Part shown: positions 1 to 13,146 of the stretch, piece by piece
How positions within the stretch are numbered: position 1 is the first letter of the stretch
Layout of the letters: every line of letters starts with the position of its first letter
From: Glossina fuscipes
Lineage: Eukaryota > Arthropoda > Insecta > Diptera > Glossinidae
Direction: 5' to 3'
Assembly: GCF_014805625.2 (NCBI RefSeq)
Contig: NW_023998427.1
Location: 3,104,092 to 3,168,091 of the forward strand
DNA length: 64,000 bases
Notes under the pieces: model-generated
Told to the model about the DNA's origin: nothing
The model's database searches: none
What the model saw: the letters and a program-made list of their open reading frames with translations, nothing else
Translations under genes and position numbers: made by a program

Positions 1-467
1 CCGCGCGCCTATCGTAGACAACCAATTTAGGTGATTGCCTGTTAACGAATTGCGCCTGCGCGCGTTTTTAGGGTTTTATTACAAAGTTAAGCTATAAACT
101 AATGAAACGTATACGCAAGTGCGAGAAAGAGTAAAGTACACATCCCTATACGCATTTTAGTATTAGATTACAGCGGAGAGATGATCATCAGCAATGAAAT
201 CAGAAAGTACTTCTCTTTTAGATCGTTTTAAAACTAAAATTTGGGTTTGCTTTAAACCTAACCGTACGACAAATGAAAGTGAACTGAAGTGCCGTTTTCT
301 TCTTTCGTCGGCGAAAAGTTCAAGCTTAAATGCTGTTGTTTTCATTTTCGTTATCGGTTTGTTGCAACGCAAACCAACTGACTGACTCTGATTTTGAATG
401 AATTGGTAATGACTAACTGGTGGTATGTTGGGCTATAATGGTAGTACCGAATAATATGCATGGCAAA

Positions 468-471
<4 letters not shown>

Positions 472-503
<32 letters not shown>

Positions 504-546
504 TTTAATAAACACGCACACACAAGCACATCTGTGTATGTTTAAG

Positions 547-577
<31 letters not shown>

Positions 578-585
578 ACTGCTGA

Positions 586-621
<36 letters not shown>

Positions 622-641
622 GTTGTTGTTGTTGTTGTTGT
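472..641. repeat. Compound microsatellite (GT)n, (CTG)n, (TTA)n, (TTG)n
   Basis: (GT)15 at 472-501, then (CTG)n at about 549-577, (TTA)n at about 586-620 and (TTG)n at 622-641, the last three nearly contiguous. No reading frame uses them. Confidence 0.9.
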
Positions 642-3600
642 TTTTATTATTTAAGGTTTTCTGTTATGTTATGTTAAGTCATAGTATTAAACATCATGTA
701 TAAGTATATGTGACGCACATGTCTATATATTAGCCAAAATGCAATATATGATAACACTTGCGCCACACACATGACATCCATATGAACACGGCCGAGTCCT
801 CTCTTTCTCCCTTTGTCTTTTGTCTGTTTGCATGCCGCCGATCTGCTTATATTTTGTATAAGTGTGGGTTAACTTTAGTTTGTACCTATTATCTGTGCTT
901 GCAATGATTATGTCCAGTAACTTTTATTACCGGTATAATTTATATCGACATCACACGTATAACAATGCTGCTTATACAAACATTATTATCATCTATCTTC
1001 TAGTACTTTTGTGTGTTTGCCTCTGCATATATGTTTATGTCCTATATTTTGTTGTTATATTTTTCTTTTTTGGTTTTCAACTTGAAACTTGTTTTTTAAT
1101 TAAAATCGTTCAATTTTGCTGGATTCTTTTGAAGCTTGTCAAAAACTTCGAATCAAACATTTGTTAATGAGTCCTTTTGTTCTCTTAATTTTTTTTTTTT
1201 CCACTCAAGTAATTCAAATCTATGTATTGTTTTTTCTTTATAATGGACATAGTGGCAGCATACTGTCAACTAGTGTGGCTTCAACATTTAGGTAAACCAT
1301 TGTGGAACAGCGTTCGCATTGTCTTGCAATGGCGGTTTATGGATCATTGATCTTAACTATCTTAACCTACATCCTTCGCCTTCTAATACGTGGTGCGGGG
1401 GATTTGGATGTCGCTTTCGTGGGACTTGGCTCCGAAAAATGTTATATCCGTTCGTTCCATAATTGTCTCCAGTATCATTGCCTACGGGTTATGTGGTGTA
1501 ATTTGTATCTCCAGAGATCTGAAAAACATATTTCTCGAAGATAGACGAAAAGGATCGAAATTGTCGTATGCGAATTGAATTGAATTGAATTGCCTTCTCT
1601 ATCAGCAAAACGTTCGATTAATTAGGTCAACTGGCTACATTTAGTAAGTTTCGTACGCCTACCTTCTCAAGTGCATTCAATTCAGCAGCATTTGTGCTTA
1701 TACTTTAGTGCCATTGAGCGATTCACAATTCTTGAATGTTTTGAAATCATTAAAAAAATTGTACCAAAGTGAGAGACCCGTTTTGGGTGCTCATCGTTTA
1801 CTCATCAGAGAATTAGGTCGCCATCATGGTTTATCTATTTATGTAGTCGCAATCGCAAATGTGATTTAATGCCCATGGATTCTTTCTTGTGCCTACATCA
1901 AGGCCCGAATATATGCTGACAAGCTACACACTCTGCAACATTTCTCAAGCTATCGCATAAATAACGCAACTGATGTTGGACAGAGTGATTAATAATTTCA
2001 GAGATCGGTATGTGTGGTGGACATTTTAAGAATATTTTACCCGGAACATGATGGCGATGTGTAAAATTTACAGTAAAATACACTCCACTTTGCGACGTTG
2101 AGTTATTCTGCTTCTATCACTCTTGTTGGCTTACTCTTAATAGGCATCATTCCTAATAGGCATCACTCTTATTGAAAGATCCTTTATAATTTTATTGTTT
2201 TAATTAGTTTAGCGTTTTTTGATTTCGTTCCTTTGCGGACGTAACACGAAACGCAATTTGTTTGATACGTTCATTTGCCTGACTACGTAAGATTTTAAAA
2301 CGCATTTCGTCGATTTTTTCTTCACTCTCCGCTTTAAAACATATATACGTGTAAAAGTAACGGGTTAAACGGAAACAGTCGCTTGGCGTAAACCAATTTT
2401 AACAACGATCCTAATCTCAAACATCGAAGCTATTTTCATTTGGGTCGACATATAAATTTCCCTACGACCTAAAAAGCTGCACTGTGTATTCATTCTTACA
2501 TACTCTATAATGTCTCTGGCAAATCAGTCCTTTCACACAGCCTTTGTGTGTGTAGAATAATATCTCTTACTATTTCCCTATGAGGAGTTAATAATTCCAC
2601 TTATGAAAGAGAGTATACTTGACATGAACAACTCGACTAAAAGTACTAACGATAGGTTTTTAGAACAATGCAAAATTGGGAACAAAAAGTTTGAAAAGAT
2701 TGAATTAAGACGACGCTGATCATGTGCGTTTTCCTAAAGAACACTAGCGCTGATTATGATGATTAATGATATGAGTTATAGATTCGCGAATTAAAGCTTG
2801 AATATTATAGGATGCTGTGTTTGTCTCACTTCTTTTTTTCTTTTTCATTTTTTTTTTTTTTTTTTTATTTATTTGAAAGGGACTGGCTGGCTATACATAA
2901 ATAAAAGGTTACGCTCGCTCTATAAGAGTTTGAAGTTTAAGAGTGCGCTTGTTACGCCATTCATAAATAAAATCGTGGTAGTACGTTTGCACAACTTTAT
3001 TGTCGTGTTTGTCGACAAATTTCCGATTTTGTGATCAACAAAAATATGCTTCATGGCGTTTGTAGACAACTTTCTTGGAATCAGTTTAACATTAGACAAG
3101 AAGTTCTACTAAACTGAATACTGAAACTGAAATCATAGCTTGACGACGATTTGCTTCGATCGTTTCGATTAAGTACAGATCGTTGGAAATGCAGTTGTAT
3201 ATGATCTAATCCTTCCAATTGTCAATCGTATCCAAATATCCAAAAAAAAGTCCAAAATATATGTTGTGATGACAAGAATTTTACAAAGCAGTCAAGTCAA
3301 ATTTGCTGATTTGTGTAAACTTTATCACCCAACCATGAAGTCTCTTTGAGCAGATATTTAATACTTTCGTTTTCATAAATGGGAGAGGTTTCAAGATTTT
3401 TAGATTGCTTGACATAAAGAAATTCCAACATATCTGCATACAATATGTTTACAAAAAAAAAAAAATGTTTCTATTAACTCTACATGATCAGGTGTGAATG
3501 AACTAGGCCCATCTAGAGCAACGATGGCACGATAATAAACAGTTTACGTAATCTCGTCGTCGTAGGTAGATGAATCATAAATGTTTTAGAAATGTATTAA

Positions 3601-6449
3601 ACCTGTGAGGGGTGAAAAATACTTGGGTTTATTTTGCCAAAAAAAAAAAAATTTATTAACACATTTTTATTATGTAAAAATTAACAGATGTAAAAGAAAC
3701 AGACAAACAAAATCCACAAAAATCAAAAATGTATTTGAATGTATGCGAACGTATGTAAACGTATATATCTACATATATATATATATATATATATGTATAT
3801 AAAGGAAATGTATGTATGTATAGAAAGAAAACAATAAAAACAGCAGCATTCGAAAAAAATATTTGTTTTTGAAATGTACGCAAAAGAGAATGAGAGAAGT
3901 AAGCAAACACATCAACACTTATACAAAACGTCTCCGCATGATATGTAGAGTCTGGCTTAAAAAATTTCAAAAGCAATATTTATGCAGATTACTGTTGTTG
4001 TTGGCGATATTTTATATATCTTTTTGGCACTGCTCCACCACAGCTCTCAACTTAAAAGATTATGCAACTTTTTGGTGACCTTTCCTTTTTGATTTTTTAA
4101 AACTTTTTTTTCGTATCTATTCACTTTATCGGAGGATATGTTAAGTTTTTCGTTTCGTATGATGAAAATAAAAGACAAAAATTTCGAATAGAGAGAGAGA
4201 GAGAGAGAGAGAGAAATAAGCAAACAAGGCCCTTTCTCGTTTCTTCGATTTAAGTCAAAGTTTAAGAGAAAGAAAGGCAAAAGGAGAAAGAGAAACAGAC
4301 AACCGGACCGATAATGTCAGTGCAGACTCTTACTTATAGCTAAAATCCATGTCGACTGTAGTATACTCATCCCGTATATTAGATGACATATTTTGGCGGA
4401 TTGTTGTTTTGTTTTCAAGAAATAACGCAAGACTCAGTCGACCCAAATCTTATCTCTCTCCTTCACAGCTAATATGTCGAAAGTGATGAATTTGCTTAAG
4501 AAAAACTCTTGCGATAGCTAAAGGAGCGAAATATTTTTGAAAGAAAGAAAATTCGAAATGAAACACTTATTGAAAATTTGCTAACAAAAATATATTGCGT
4601 TGCGTCGCATTAAGATTCATTTATATAAAAAATTGGACTGGAACGATTTGGTTCCTACTTGCGTAGGGGGTATCCATATGTGTATCCTTGTTTTATGCAT
4701 ACATAGAATGGTATTTCAAGTCAATAAATCTGTTTTTATTATAATTCTTTAGACATTAAGCATTTTTCTGTGAAGGTTTTTTTTAATGTTTTTTTTATTA
4801 CTTAGCGAAAACATATTGGCTGTTAAATGTTTCTCCCAATAGCCAAAAGCTTAAGTATACGTTGATAAGTATCCGCCTCCTCTGAATATGGCTTTCCTGC
4901 ACTTCTTGAAGATAGGGACATTTTTATTTTTCATAGATGTTTTCATTTGCGCTAACAAAAGAAAGTTTATTGAAAACTGAAGAGTGGTTGTGTTCTCTAG
5001 AAAGTGTGGCTAAATCTTGTGCGTGTGGTGAATCTTGTTTAAAAAGTCTTAAGCGCAAAAGTTCTTGTGCCTGTCTATTCAAATCAATCATCAAGATCAT
5101 CTACAACACCTAACTCGTTAAGAAAGATCCCCTTTGCCTTGTTTGCGTAATCAGGAAAGTGTTGAGTACGGCAAAGTCTCAAAACTCATCCTTAAAGGAG
5201 AAATATAATCATTTTGATTAATATGAATTCTGCAAACCCAAACAACAGGACAGGATAAGACTCAGCTACAGATTCCTGTACAGTTTTACTTGAGTAGCTA
5301 CAATGAAAGCGTATCATACTCACTGAGAGCAATACCGCTTTTGAGCAACCTGACCGCTGCAGACACCCGCAATTTCTTGCCTTTTCATTCTACGGCTCAC
5401 GTCAAATGTATATAGTTTTGAATAATTTGAAGAATTGAAGAAACGCTTACTGTTTGGACTTTTCACCTTTTATACCGCAAAGCCACCTAGCGCTCTATCT
5501 TCTTTCGAGGAAAAACGCTTCGCAAGAAGACACCCAGCTATGTCTCAGGCCGTTAAAGTTGAGCCTGTTTGATAGCTTCCATAACATAGGACTGTATGGG
5601 GAAAGAAAAATCTTCTCTTTTCATAAAAAAAAAGGATGGATTGCTAGTCTCGTTACTGTTCTTTGCTTTCTTCTTTCTTTTCTTTTCATTTTTTAGCACG
5701 AGCAAGAGTGTTATTATTTCTTGTTCTTCTTCTTTTTCTTCTAGCTGTTATTTATTGATTTATTTTTTTTGGAGTATTAAGAAGAAGAAAGTGCTCTTCC
5801 CGTTATTACTTATATGCTATTTTGTTGGCTATATCGGCAAAAAATCCACTTTTAAGGTAAGTAATATTCATATATGCACCAGTCTACCTGTTTGTAAGTC
5901 CGTTATAGACATTCTCTGAAACTTCCTATTTATATTCCAGGATTTTTCGAGTTTTTATAGACTGCTGCAAGATGTTGGTTGTTTGAAATGTAATCGAAGA
6001 ACCGAATATAGTTTCTTCGCTTGGCATTTCTTTAATTATACATAAACCAGACAAGGTTACAAGAAACAATCGATTGTCAGATTTGCAGCTGTCTATTCAC
6101 CACATGATTGAATTTTCTTATTATTATTATTTTCTTTTTTTATGTACTATACATATACACTACGCTTGGTATTCTCTCTATTTTGAAATTCTCATATGTA
6201 CCCAAGCATAAATAATGTTGATTAAGTTTATTATGAAGGCCCAACTTGCATTTTGTAGCCACAAGTGTTCTTCAAGGAATAAATTCCAATACGTTCTTTG
6301 TCTTATTTTTAGATTTCATTTCTCTATTTTATTGTATTGTATTCCATTATGTCCCTTCGCAAAATGTGTAAGTATGCAATATTCCGTGAACGGTTGTCAT
6401 TGCTAAGAAACCCCAAAGGAAAACATGTATTTTTAAATGAGTCGCAATT

Positions 6450-6491
<42 letters not shown>

Positions 6492-6639
6492 CTATAAAAA
6501 TTATTAAACTGATATCATCACTATCTGTTTTAAGTCCAAGTCTAAAAGTATGGCTTTTGTAATCTTGATTAAAAATCTTTTTTAAAGTTCTTTTAAAAAC
6601 TCCTTAAAATTAAATTTTTTTAAATAAATTTGTTAAACA

Positions 6640-6880
6640 CACTCTTCAAACCGATCGATTCAGAGTCACTTTCTGAACCTGTCCCAATATAAGGTTGTGT
6701 ACTCGCCTACCCATCTGTCCGTCTTATTTTCCTGTATTCAAGTTACATTCGAATCGGACCATTTTTTCGACCGCACCCCGTACAACGCCTTATTTAGAAA
6801 AATCGAATAATTGTAGCATGATGGTAGGTAGGGTATTTAACGGTTGCCCTTGGCCCACTATAGTGCTTTTGCTAGTTTGT
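6640..6880 (+). repeat. Hairpin-family repeat, short copy
   Basis: Has CCGATCGATTCAGAGTCAC and the 3' end GGTAGGGTATTTAACGGTTG with GCCCTTGGCCCACTATAGTG. Other partial copies: 19440-19690, 26110-26180 (minus) and 31740-31930. Confidence 0.6.
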
Positions 6881-9800
6881 TTTGCTTTTCTTTTTTTTCT
6901 TTTTTGTATTCTAGAAAATTTTCCATAAACCAGTTGTAATGTTAAGTCAATTTAGTTTTGATTATGTTCTCGAAGTTCATGGTCATTTTAATACCGAACG
7001 AATGATAAGTGGAAAATCTCCAACCGTCATCATAATCAAAAGCGTTTTATTCTTTTTTTCTGTTTTCATAACTTAAACATATATTTTTTTATTCCGCCCC
7101 GTAAGCGTCATTGCTTCGGATGAACGTAAACGTAGTTAACGGCAAATTGTTAATAGGCAAAACTGGTAGATTTACTCTTTGTTTTTTTTTTTTTTTTATT
7201 TCTTCTTTTCGTAATGGCAGACAAATGACGATGATTTTGCACTTGAAATTAGTATACACAGGCTTCTACCAAGCCATTGATCTTTATAGCCACCACAAAA
7301 GGATGAGGTTATATTTATCTCGTCATTCTGTTTGTATATATGTCCAGAAAAATCAGTGCTTATAATACGAGTGTTGGCCGAAAAATTTCTTACCCATGTA
7401 AGAAAATGGGTTTGTATTTCTTAGTGTAACTTCCTTTGGACCGAGGTAGTCCGAAGGTTTTTTAATATTTCTTTACAATCGATACATAGCGTACAGCTTT
7501 GAGAGTTTTTAATAGATAATAGGGATAAGGGATAAGGGTATTAGACTTAGAAAACGTAGTAAGTAAGACAGAAGCTCAAATTTCCATTCATACAATTTTG
7601 CCATTGCAGCCGATTTTGGCTTGCGAGTCAATTTTTTCGTTTTAATTGGAGCAAAGCCGATTTGCGTGGCTGGGTTTCTCGCTTGCCCAAATCTTGATTC
7701 AATATGTAGCAAACATGACACTCTTTACTCTGTTTAATCTTAATCCCACAGACGTGCAGTACCATTGTGTGGATTTAAGTGATGTTTTCTTGAATGCTTG
7801 CAATTTTCTATCTATTACAGGCATGTTTCAGTTTAGTTACACAAACTTCTTCACCTTGGTAAATGATGGCGCAGAATCACCTTACACAGCACCCAACCCG
7901 GCATCAATTTATGGAGGTGTATGCCCTACTAAATGATTGAACAATATTTAATTTTTTTATTTATTATCATTTTATTTATTGTTTATGTAATATTTAATCC
8001 ACATCGATTCACGTAAACGATTATGAAACAACAGTTGAATAACTACAATTTCTAAGATTCCGCAGAGCATGCTCAAACATATTCTCCAAGCTTTGTGGAC
8101 AAGTGCTGCCATTTTCAAGTTTTCAGTGAACCTATGCATTAATAGTGTCGTGGACGTTAAGAGATTGTAAATCGATTAAGCAACTGTACATCTATCTTTC
8201 CAACGATCGCGTTTCCAAAAGAAACGAAAAAGATAAATTTCAATATATATTTGGTAAGAACATAGAGCACTTAATAAATGTTGAACTGGATTAAGGTAAA
8301 AAGTTCTATCAGATTCGCCTCAAAAACTTCATTTAAAAATCGTTTCTTTCATCATTTATTTCACATACATAAGTTGGTTATGGTGCAATCGATTTCTTTC
8401 AGAGACATCAAGAAATTTTATGTTTCTTTAAAGATTTTTTTAAACGAATTGACAACATCGCATAAGTAACTGTATAAAATAAAAACTAGGTTTATCATGT
8501 ATGGATCAACGAAGCTCTTATTGGGACTTTGTCAAATAGCAAGTTTTAGGCTGGTTTTATTAACTTACACTGCAGCGCGCATGGAAGATGATGGTCCATA
8601 GAGTGAAAAGTAATTGAATCGAACGAATTGCTAAAAGAAAAGGGCACAATCGTTCATCTAGCTAGGCTGAGGCAGCTCACGATGCATGCATCTTCTCCAA
8701 CCTCATAAAAAAGAAAATATTAATATTATTATTGATTTTTAGCCTTTAGAGTAGGTAAGAGTCACGACTACCAAGTCGATGTTCAAAATCTTAGTGACCA
8801 CATGTGATCGTAGCTATAGTGGGCGCTGTATTGATAAAGGCATAACTATTACCTTCGAGCACACACCAACTAAGTTGTGATTACTTCTTGCATCACTTTT
8901 TTTGTTCGCATATTTCTCTCTGTCCATGGTCATGATATTATTCGTATAGACGAGTCCCATGAGTGATTGATTATTGAAATGTACATATATTTTACTCGAT
9001 CTGGAACATTTCCGTTATAAATATATACATCCAGCATTCTACTTGCTGATGGGTGTAAAAAAAGAAAAGAAAAAATATAAAAGTTAACTTGAATAATATA
9101 AACCGTAAACGTTCAATCAGATGTTCAATAATTCATTTTATTTAATATAGATTACATAACCTATTAATATAGTAATTAGCGCTTTAACCCGCAATAATAG
9201 TTAATTGTTAAAAGTGTGAGAGAAAAAAGTAATCTCCGAGTCATTCATCGTTCATCACATATGTGAGGTAATTCTTGCTTTAAAATGTTTTGTAATTTAG
9301 TTTTACAAGCTTTTATTTATGATAATGGTTGGTTGGTGCTATTGTACACATTACATTACGTATTTTTTTCATTTTTTTACTTCTTTTTTTTATCATCTCG
9401 CAGTTATCGTTCAAATAAATGTGTGAATATCTGATATTTTCTTTGTATTAACAAACGTAAGACCCCCTCTATTATAAATAATAAATGTGTATGTATTTAT
9501 GTACGTGTATGCGTATGTGTATGTTTGTGTGTAGATAAATATGCATGTGAACTTAAGTGCTCGTAAATAAAACTAAACGGCAAAAGTGAAAGTGTCAAAA
9601 TGCGGAGAAGAAACTGATCTTATATTTGTATCTCTCTTGCAAACCATTTTAAAGGTAATCAATATTCATACGCAATATTTTTAATTGATTCGTCAAATTT
9701 ATCGTATTCTTCTTATTTGATTATTAAAATATCCACAATTGCTTCTTACTAGACTTAATAATTTTTACATCGAGTAACGCGTAATCGGTCACGTGCATAC

Positions 9801-9923
9801 GGTGTACACAATTCGATGCAATATGGAATCAACGATTGTCATTGACATTAATGTAATTTTTAATTTGTCACTAGAATCGTATTACTCCATCGATCATTTG
9901 TGGGACTAGGTAACGACTGCCCT

Positions 9924-9936
9924 AATGACAGATATA
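9924..9936. repeat. Target-site duplication, 3' side of I element
   Basis: AATGACAGATATA, identical to 14810-14822, directly next to the (TAA)8 tail. Its length fits the 10-14 bp duplications of I elements. Confidence 0.9.
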
Positions 9937-9960
9937 TTATTATTATTATTATTATTATTA
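9937..9960 (-). repeat. (TAA)8 tail of the I element
   Basis: Eight TTA units on the plus strand, that is (TAA)8 at the 3' end of the element, directly beside the target-site duplication. This tail type is diagnostic of I-factor elements, as opposed to poly-A tailed jockey elements. Confidence 0.92.
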
Positions 9961-10056
9961 TTTTAATTTTAGACTAATGAAATAAATTCTTAAACTAAAA
10001 AAATATATTGAGCATTAGCAACACAGGCTATCGGCTATAATTTAAGTAAATGTACA

Positions 10057-10895
10057 TTAGATAATGAGCTTAGTAGTATTAATAAAGTAATATATTGAAT
10101 TGATACTCTGTTCTGAAGCTGATTGTAGAATGTTCAAAGGGTTGATCGTTCCAAATGCAGTACTTCTAGCCAAGGCAAAGTTGAGGCAGTCGCAGAGAAT
10201 GTGCTTTATAGTAAGAGTTTGTCCACAACAGCAGATTGGGGAAGAAGACTTCTTCAGGATCCATTGGTGAGTTGCAATTGTATGACCAAGGCGAATTCTC
10301 GAAAATGTTTGGATCTTGGTTATCTCAACATTTGTTGGATATAAAGGTGGAGTTAATTGAGGGTTAATGGAAGAGTAGTGTTGATGTTGGTATTCTAAAT
10401 TTCCGTCTGCAATTTTCTCTTTAACTTTTCTTCCAATGTATCTTTGAAGATCCAACTTTTCCATGACATCATCCATAATTAGAGGAGCAGAAGCAGCATA
10501 CTTTGCCGCTCGATCAGCCTGCTCATTTCCCAGTAAACAGATGTGACTTGGTACCCATAACATTTTAATTTTTCCGTCGGGTGTAGTAATTATATTCCTT
10601 AATTTGTTGATGCTTCATCTCGAAGTCGAACGGTTCCGAACAGCTTGTAATACAGACAAAGTGTCGGTTACAATGACGGTTTTGAATTTGTTTTTATGGG
10701 CAAGGTTGGTTTGTTTTTATGGTGAAGGATAGCTCTGGCTTCGGTTATGAAAGTTGAAGTACTTTCGTGAAATATGTGGTTGAGAAGAACCCGTCCCGTA
10801 GCATCTACCACCGCACAAGCAGGAGGCAGACCAGGAGATTTTGAGCCGTCTGTGTATAAAAGATTCCAACCAGTACTCTCCAATACTTAGGTTTT
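10057..10895 (-). pseudogene. I-element ORF2, RNase H and C-terminal Cys/His region, broken
   Basis: RNase H removes RNA from the cDNA hybrid. Catalytic residues can be followed through LLYTDGSK (Asp), ITEARAIL (Glu), VTDTLSVLQAVRN (Asp) and WVPSHICLLGNEQADRAAK (last Asp). There is a frame change near 10700 and an in-frame TGA near 10620, so the domain cannot be made whole. The C-terminal part has CCCGQTLTIKHILCDC, the usual Cys/His motif at the end of I and R1 ORF2 proteins, and stops at 10057. Confidence 0.88.
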
Positions 10896-10962
10896 TTCAG
10901 CTATTAGATTCCTGAAGACGTAATTTGGAGTATCTTCTTTCTTGTGCATAGACAGTGAGATT

Positions 10963-12760
10963 TCAAAGGAGCAGTCTTGCAAAATCCAGGGAGGTTTTAA
11001 CACCAAAAGAACGAGAAATCTTTAAGGGAATGCTCAATTCCTTTGCGACGCACAAACAATGGTCAATTGCAGATGGTGACTTTGGAATTTTCTTCGCAAT
11101 AATAATCTTTCTTACGTCCTCATCGAGAATGGATTTTTTTGAATTAAGAAGCTTGGGGACTATTTTAGCTTTTAACTCATACAGTCTATTTTCTAAAGTT
11201 GGGAGACCAGTTTCAATTATAATATTATTTATGGGCGTCGTCCGAAAAGCATAACAACTTGCTCTGACGGCGTGGTGATAGACCGGTTTAAGGATGTTGA
11301 TATTAGATTTGCAGCTATTGCCATAAATTACTAAAGCATAGTCAATCTTGCTTAACACAAGCATTTTCGTAAGATAAGCAATAGTGTTAATATGCGCATG
11401 GCTTCTCCAACCAACGTACTGTATGAAATTTACCCTTGTTAAAAGGGAGTTTTTTAACCGAAGACAGTGTGCTTTCCAACGATAATTGTTGGAAAACGTG
11501 AGCCCGAGAACACGGAGCGTCTGCACATTTAGTACTGGTAAGTCGTTCATATGCATCAGTAGGTTTCCTGCATCGAAACAAATGTGCATTTTTTTTGATT
11601 TTTGTATAGAAATTTTAGCCCCTGACGAGTTTGCCCATGTGGAGATCTCTCGTGCAATAGATTCGAGGATGTTGATTGCTTTCGTGTTGTCTTTTTCTTT
11701 TGTAAAAATGTATACATCGTCCGCGTAGAGATAATGTTCCACTCTTAGTACACGGCAAAGAATTTTGCTAATTTCGTTGAAGGCGATCTGGAAAAGCGTG
11801 ACAGAGAGAGGAGATCCTTGCGGAATGCCATTCATTAGCGGAAAAGAATCAGCGAGATAATTGTTGATTCTAACTTTGAACCGCCGATGCGACATGAATG
11901 ATTTGATGTAGTTGAAGAATTTGGGTCCAACATTCCATGATTTCAAGAGTCTTAAAATAACATGAAGACCAACTCTGTCAAATGCTTTTTCGAAATCAAC
12001 AGAGAGAATTGTTACATGACTCCGTTCGGAAATTGCTTTGCTCGTAGAAAAATCAATATGTAGAAGAGCGTCTATGCACCCTCTACCCCGCTTAAAACCA
12101 ACTTGTTGCTTTGTAATCAGGTTCTTGGACTCAAGAAACCAAGATAATCTAGATGCCATAATCTTTTCCAATACCTTTGAGAGGCAAGATAAAAGAGAGA
12201 TTGGGCGATAGTCCGATGCGATGGAGGCATTTTTTGACTTTGGAATGGGAACAACTGTAGCCAGTTTCCACATGTAGGTTATATAGCCAGTCAAAAATAC
12301 CGTATTATATAGGTCCAGTAATTTCTTTTTACTAGACTTAGACATAGCAATGATCATTTGGTATGAGATGCGGTCTAGACCAGGTGACCTCCCCTTCAAA
12401 TTGGAGAGACAACTTCCAAGTTCTAAGGTGGATATGCAATTTTCCAGGAAAATGGTACATCTATCAATATTATTTGAAAGAGATATTGGAGTCCTTTTAT
12501 TTTCGATGAAAGCGCTGGAGAAGTTGCTGTCGGAGGAGTATACGCACCACACTTTTCCAAAGTAATTAGAAATCTCATCTGCATCAATTAAAGCTCCATT
12601 GGGAGTGCAGATCGCAGAGATTTCGTTCAGATTTGAAGTTCCATTAAGTCTGTTGATTTTGTTCCAGACAACTTTCTTTGATGTATTTCTGTGAATTCCT
12701 CTCGAAAAAAGTTCGAAACTAAGTGTCTTTAATTTTCCTTCCTGAATAGAGCATTGGCCT
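10963..12760 (-). pseudogene. I-element ORF2, reverse transcriptase domain
   Basis: The reverse transcriptase copies element RNA at the target nick. The frame is open over more than 590 codons. Visible blocks: GRSPGLDRISYQM, VVPIPKSKNASIASDYRPIS, QVGFKRGRGCIDALL, catalytic Asp in VDFEKAFDRV, GIPQGSPLSVTLFQIAFNEI, and the active-site YADD in HYLYADDVYIF, followed by thumb-like sequence. All catalytic aspartates are present, so this domain alone is well preserved. It ends at a stop at 10963, just before the RNase H region in another frame. Confidence 0.93.
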
Positions 12761-12769
12761 TTTTGTGGG

Positions 12770-13146
12770 AGAATACGGAGAATAAATTGTAGAGTTCTTG
12801 CTGAGAAAACGATTGCGAAGGTGGAATATAGAGCGAAAGCCCTGTAAATTTTATGTTTAACATTATTTGTATCGCTACGGCTTGTATATTAGAGCTTAAA
12901 TTTATGCGTTTGTGAGGTATACTTGATTTTATAAAAACACCAACTCTTTGTTTAGAATATAAATTTTGATCAGCATTGGTGAAATATCCAGTGTATGATT
13001 TAGGTGCAATAGGATTAAAAGAGCTTCTACAATGGGTTTCTTGAAGCGATAAAAAGGTTGGATTAAAATCACTTATGAGTGTACGGAGTTCATCAAAATT
13101 ATTAATAAGTCCCTTAATGTTCCATTGTAGAATTTTAAAAACTTAA
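12770..13146 (-). pseudogene. I-element ORF2, truncated AP-like endonuclease
   Basis: Start of the APE-type endonuclease that nicks target DNA. It reads ILQWNIKG, FNPTFLSLQETH and LYIPPSQSFSQQELYNLF, giving the Asn and Glu of the active site. It then jumps to the linker before the reverse transcriptase in another frame. The GDFNAH-type and SDH-type blocks with the remaining catalytic residues are absent, so a few hundred bases have been deleted and the frame is broken between about 12730 and 12800. ORF2 has no ATG in this frame; it begins just after the ORF1 stop. Confidence 0.82.

Larger units (their letters stand above)
1..9923. other. Intergenic, no gene recognised
   Basis: Both strands show only short low-complexity frames. 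Contents: microsatellites (472-641, 3775-3795, 4191-4214, 6451-6487), a hairpin-family repeat at 6640-6880, and a possible SINE remnant near 8741. An ORF at 7646-7936 has no recognisable features. Confidence 0.6.

Noticed and set aside
862..1167. 101-codon hydrophobic plus-strand ORF
   Set aside because: Long hydrophobic frames arise from T-rich DNA; no start context or family match.
3656..3976. 106-codon minus-strand ORF
   Set aside because: Built on AT-rich, TA-repeat sequence (runs of Tyr-Ile), with no domain and no splice context.
7646..7936. 96-codon plus-strand ORF, possible exon
   Set aside because: A CTATTACAG acceptor lies within it, but there is no recognisable product and no neighbouring exon.
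11486..11728. Plus-strand ORFs within 10955-12565
   Set aside because: Antisense shadows of the I-element reverse transcriptase.
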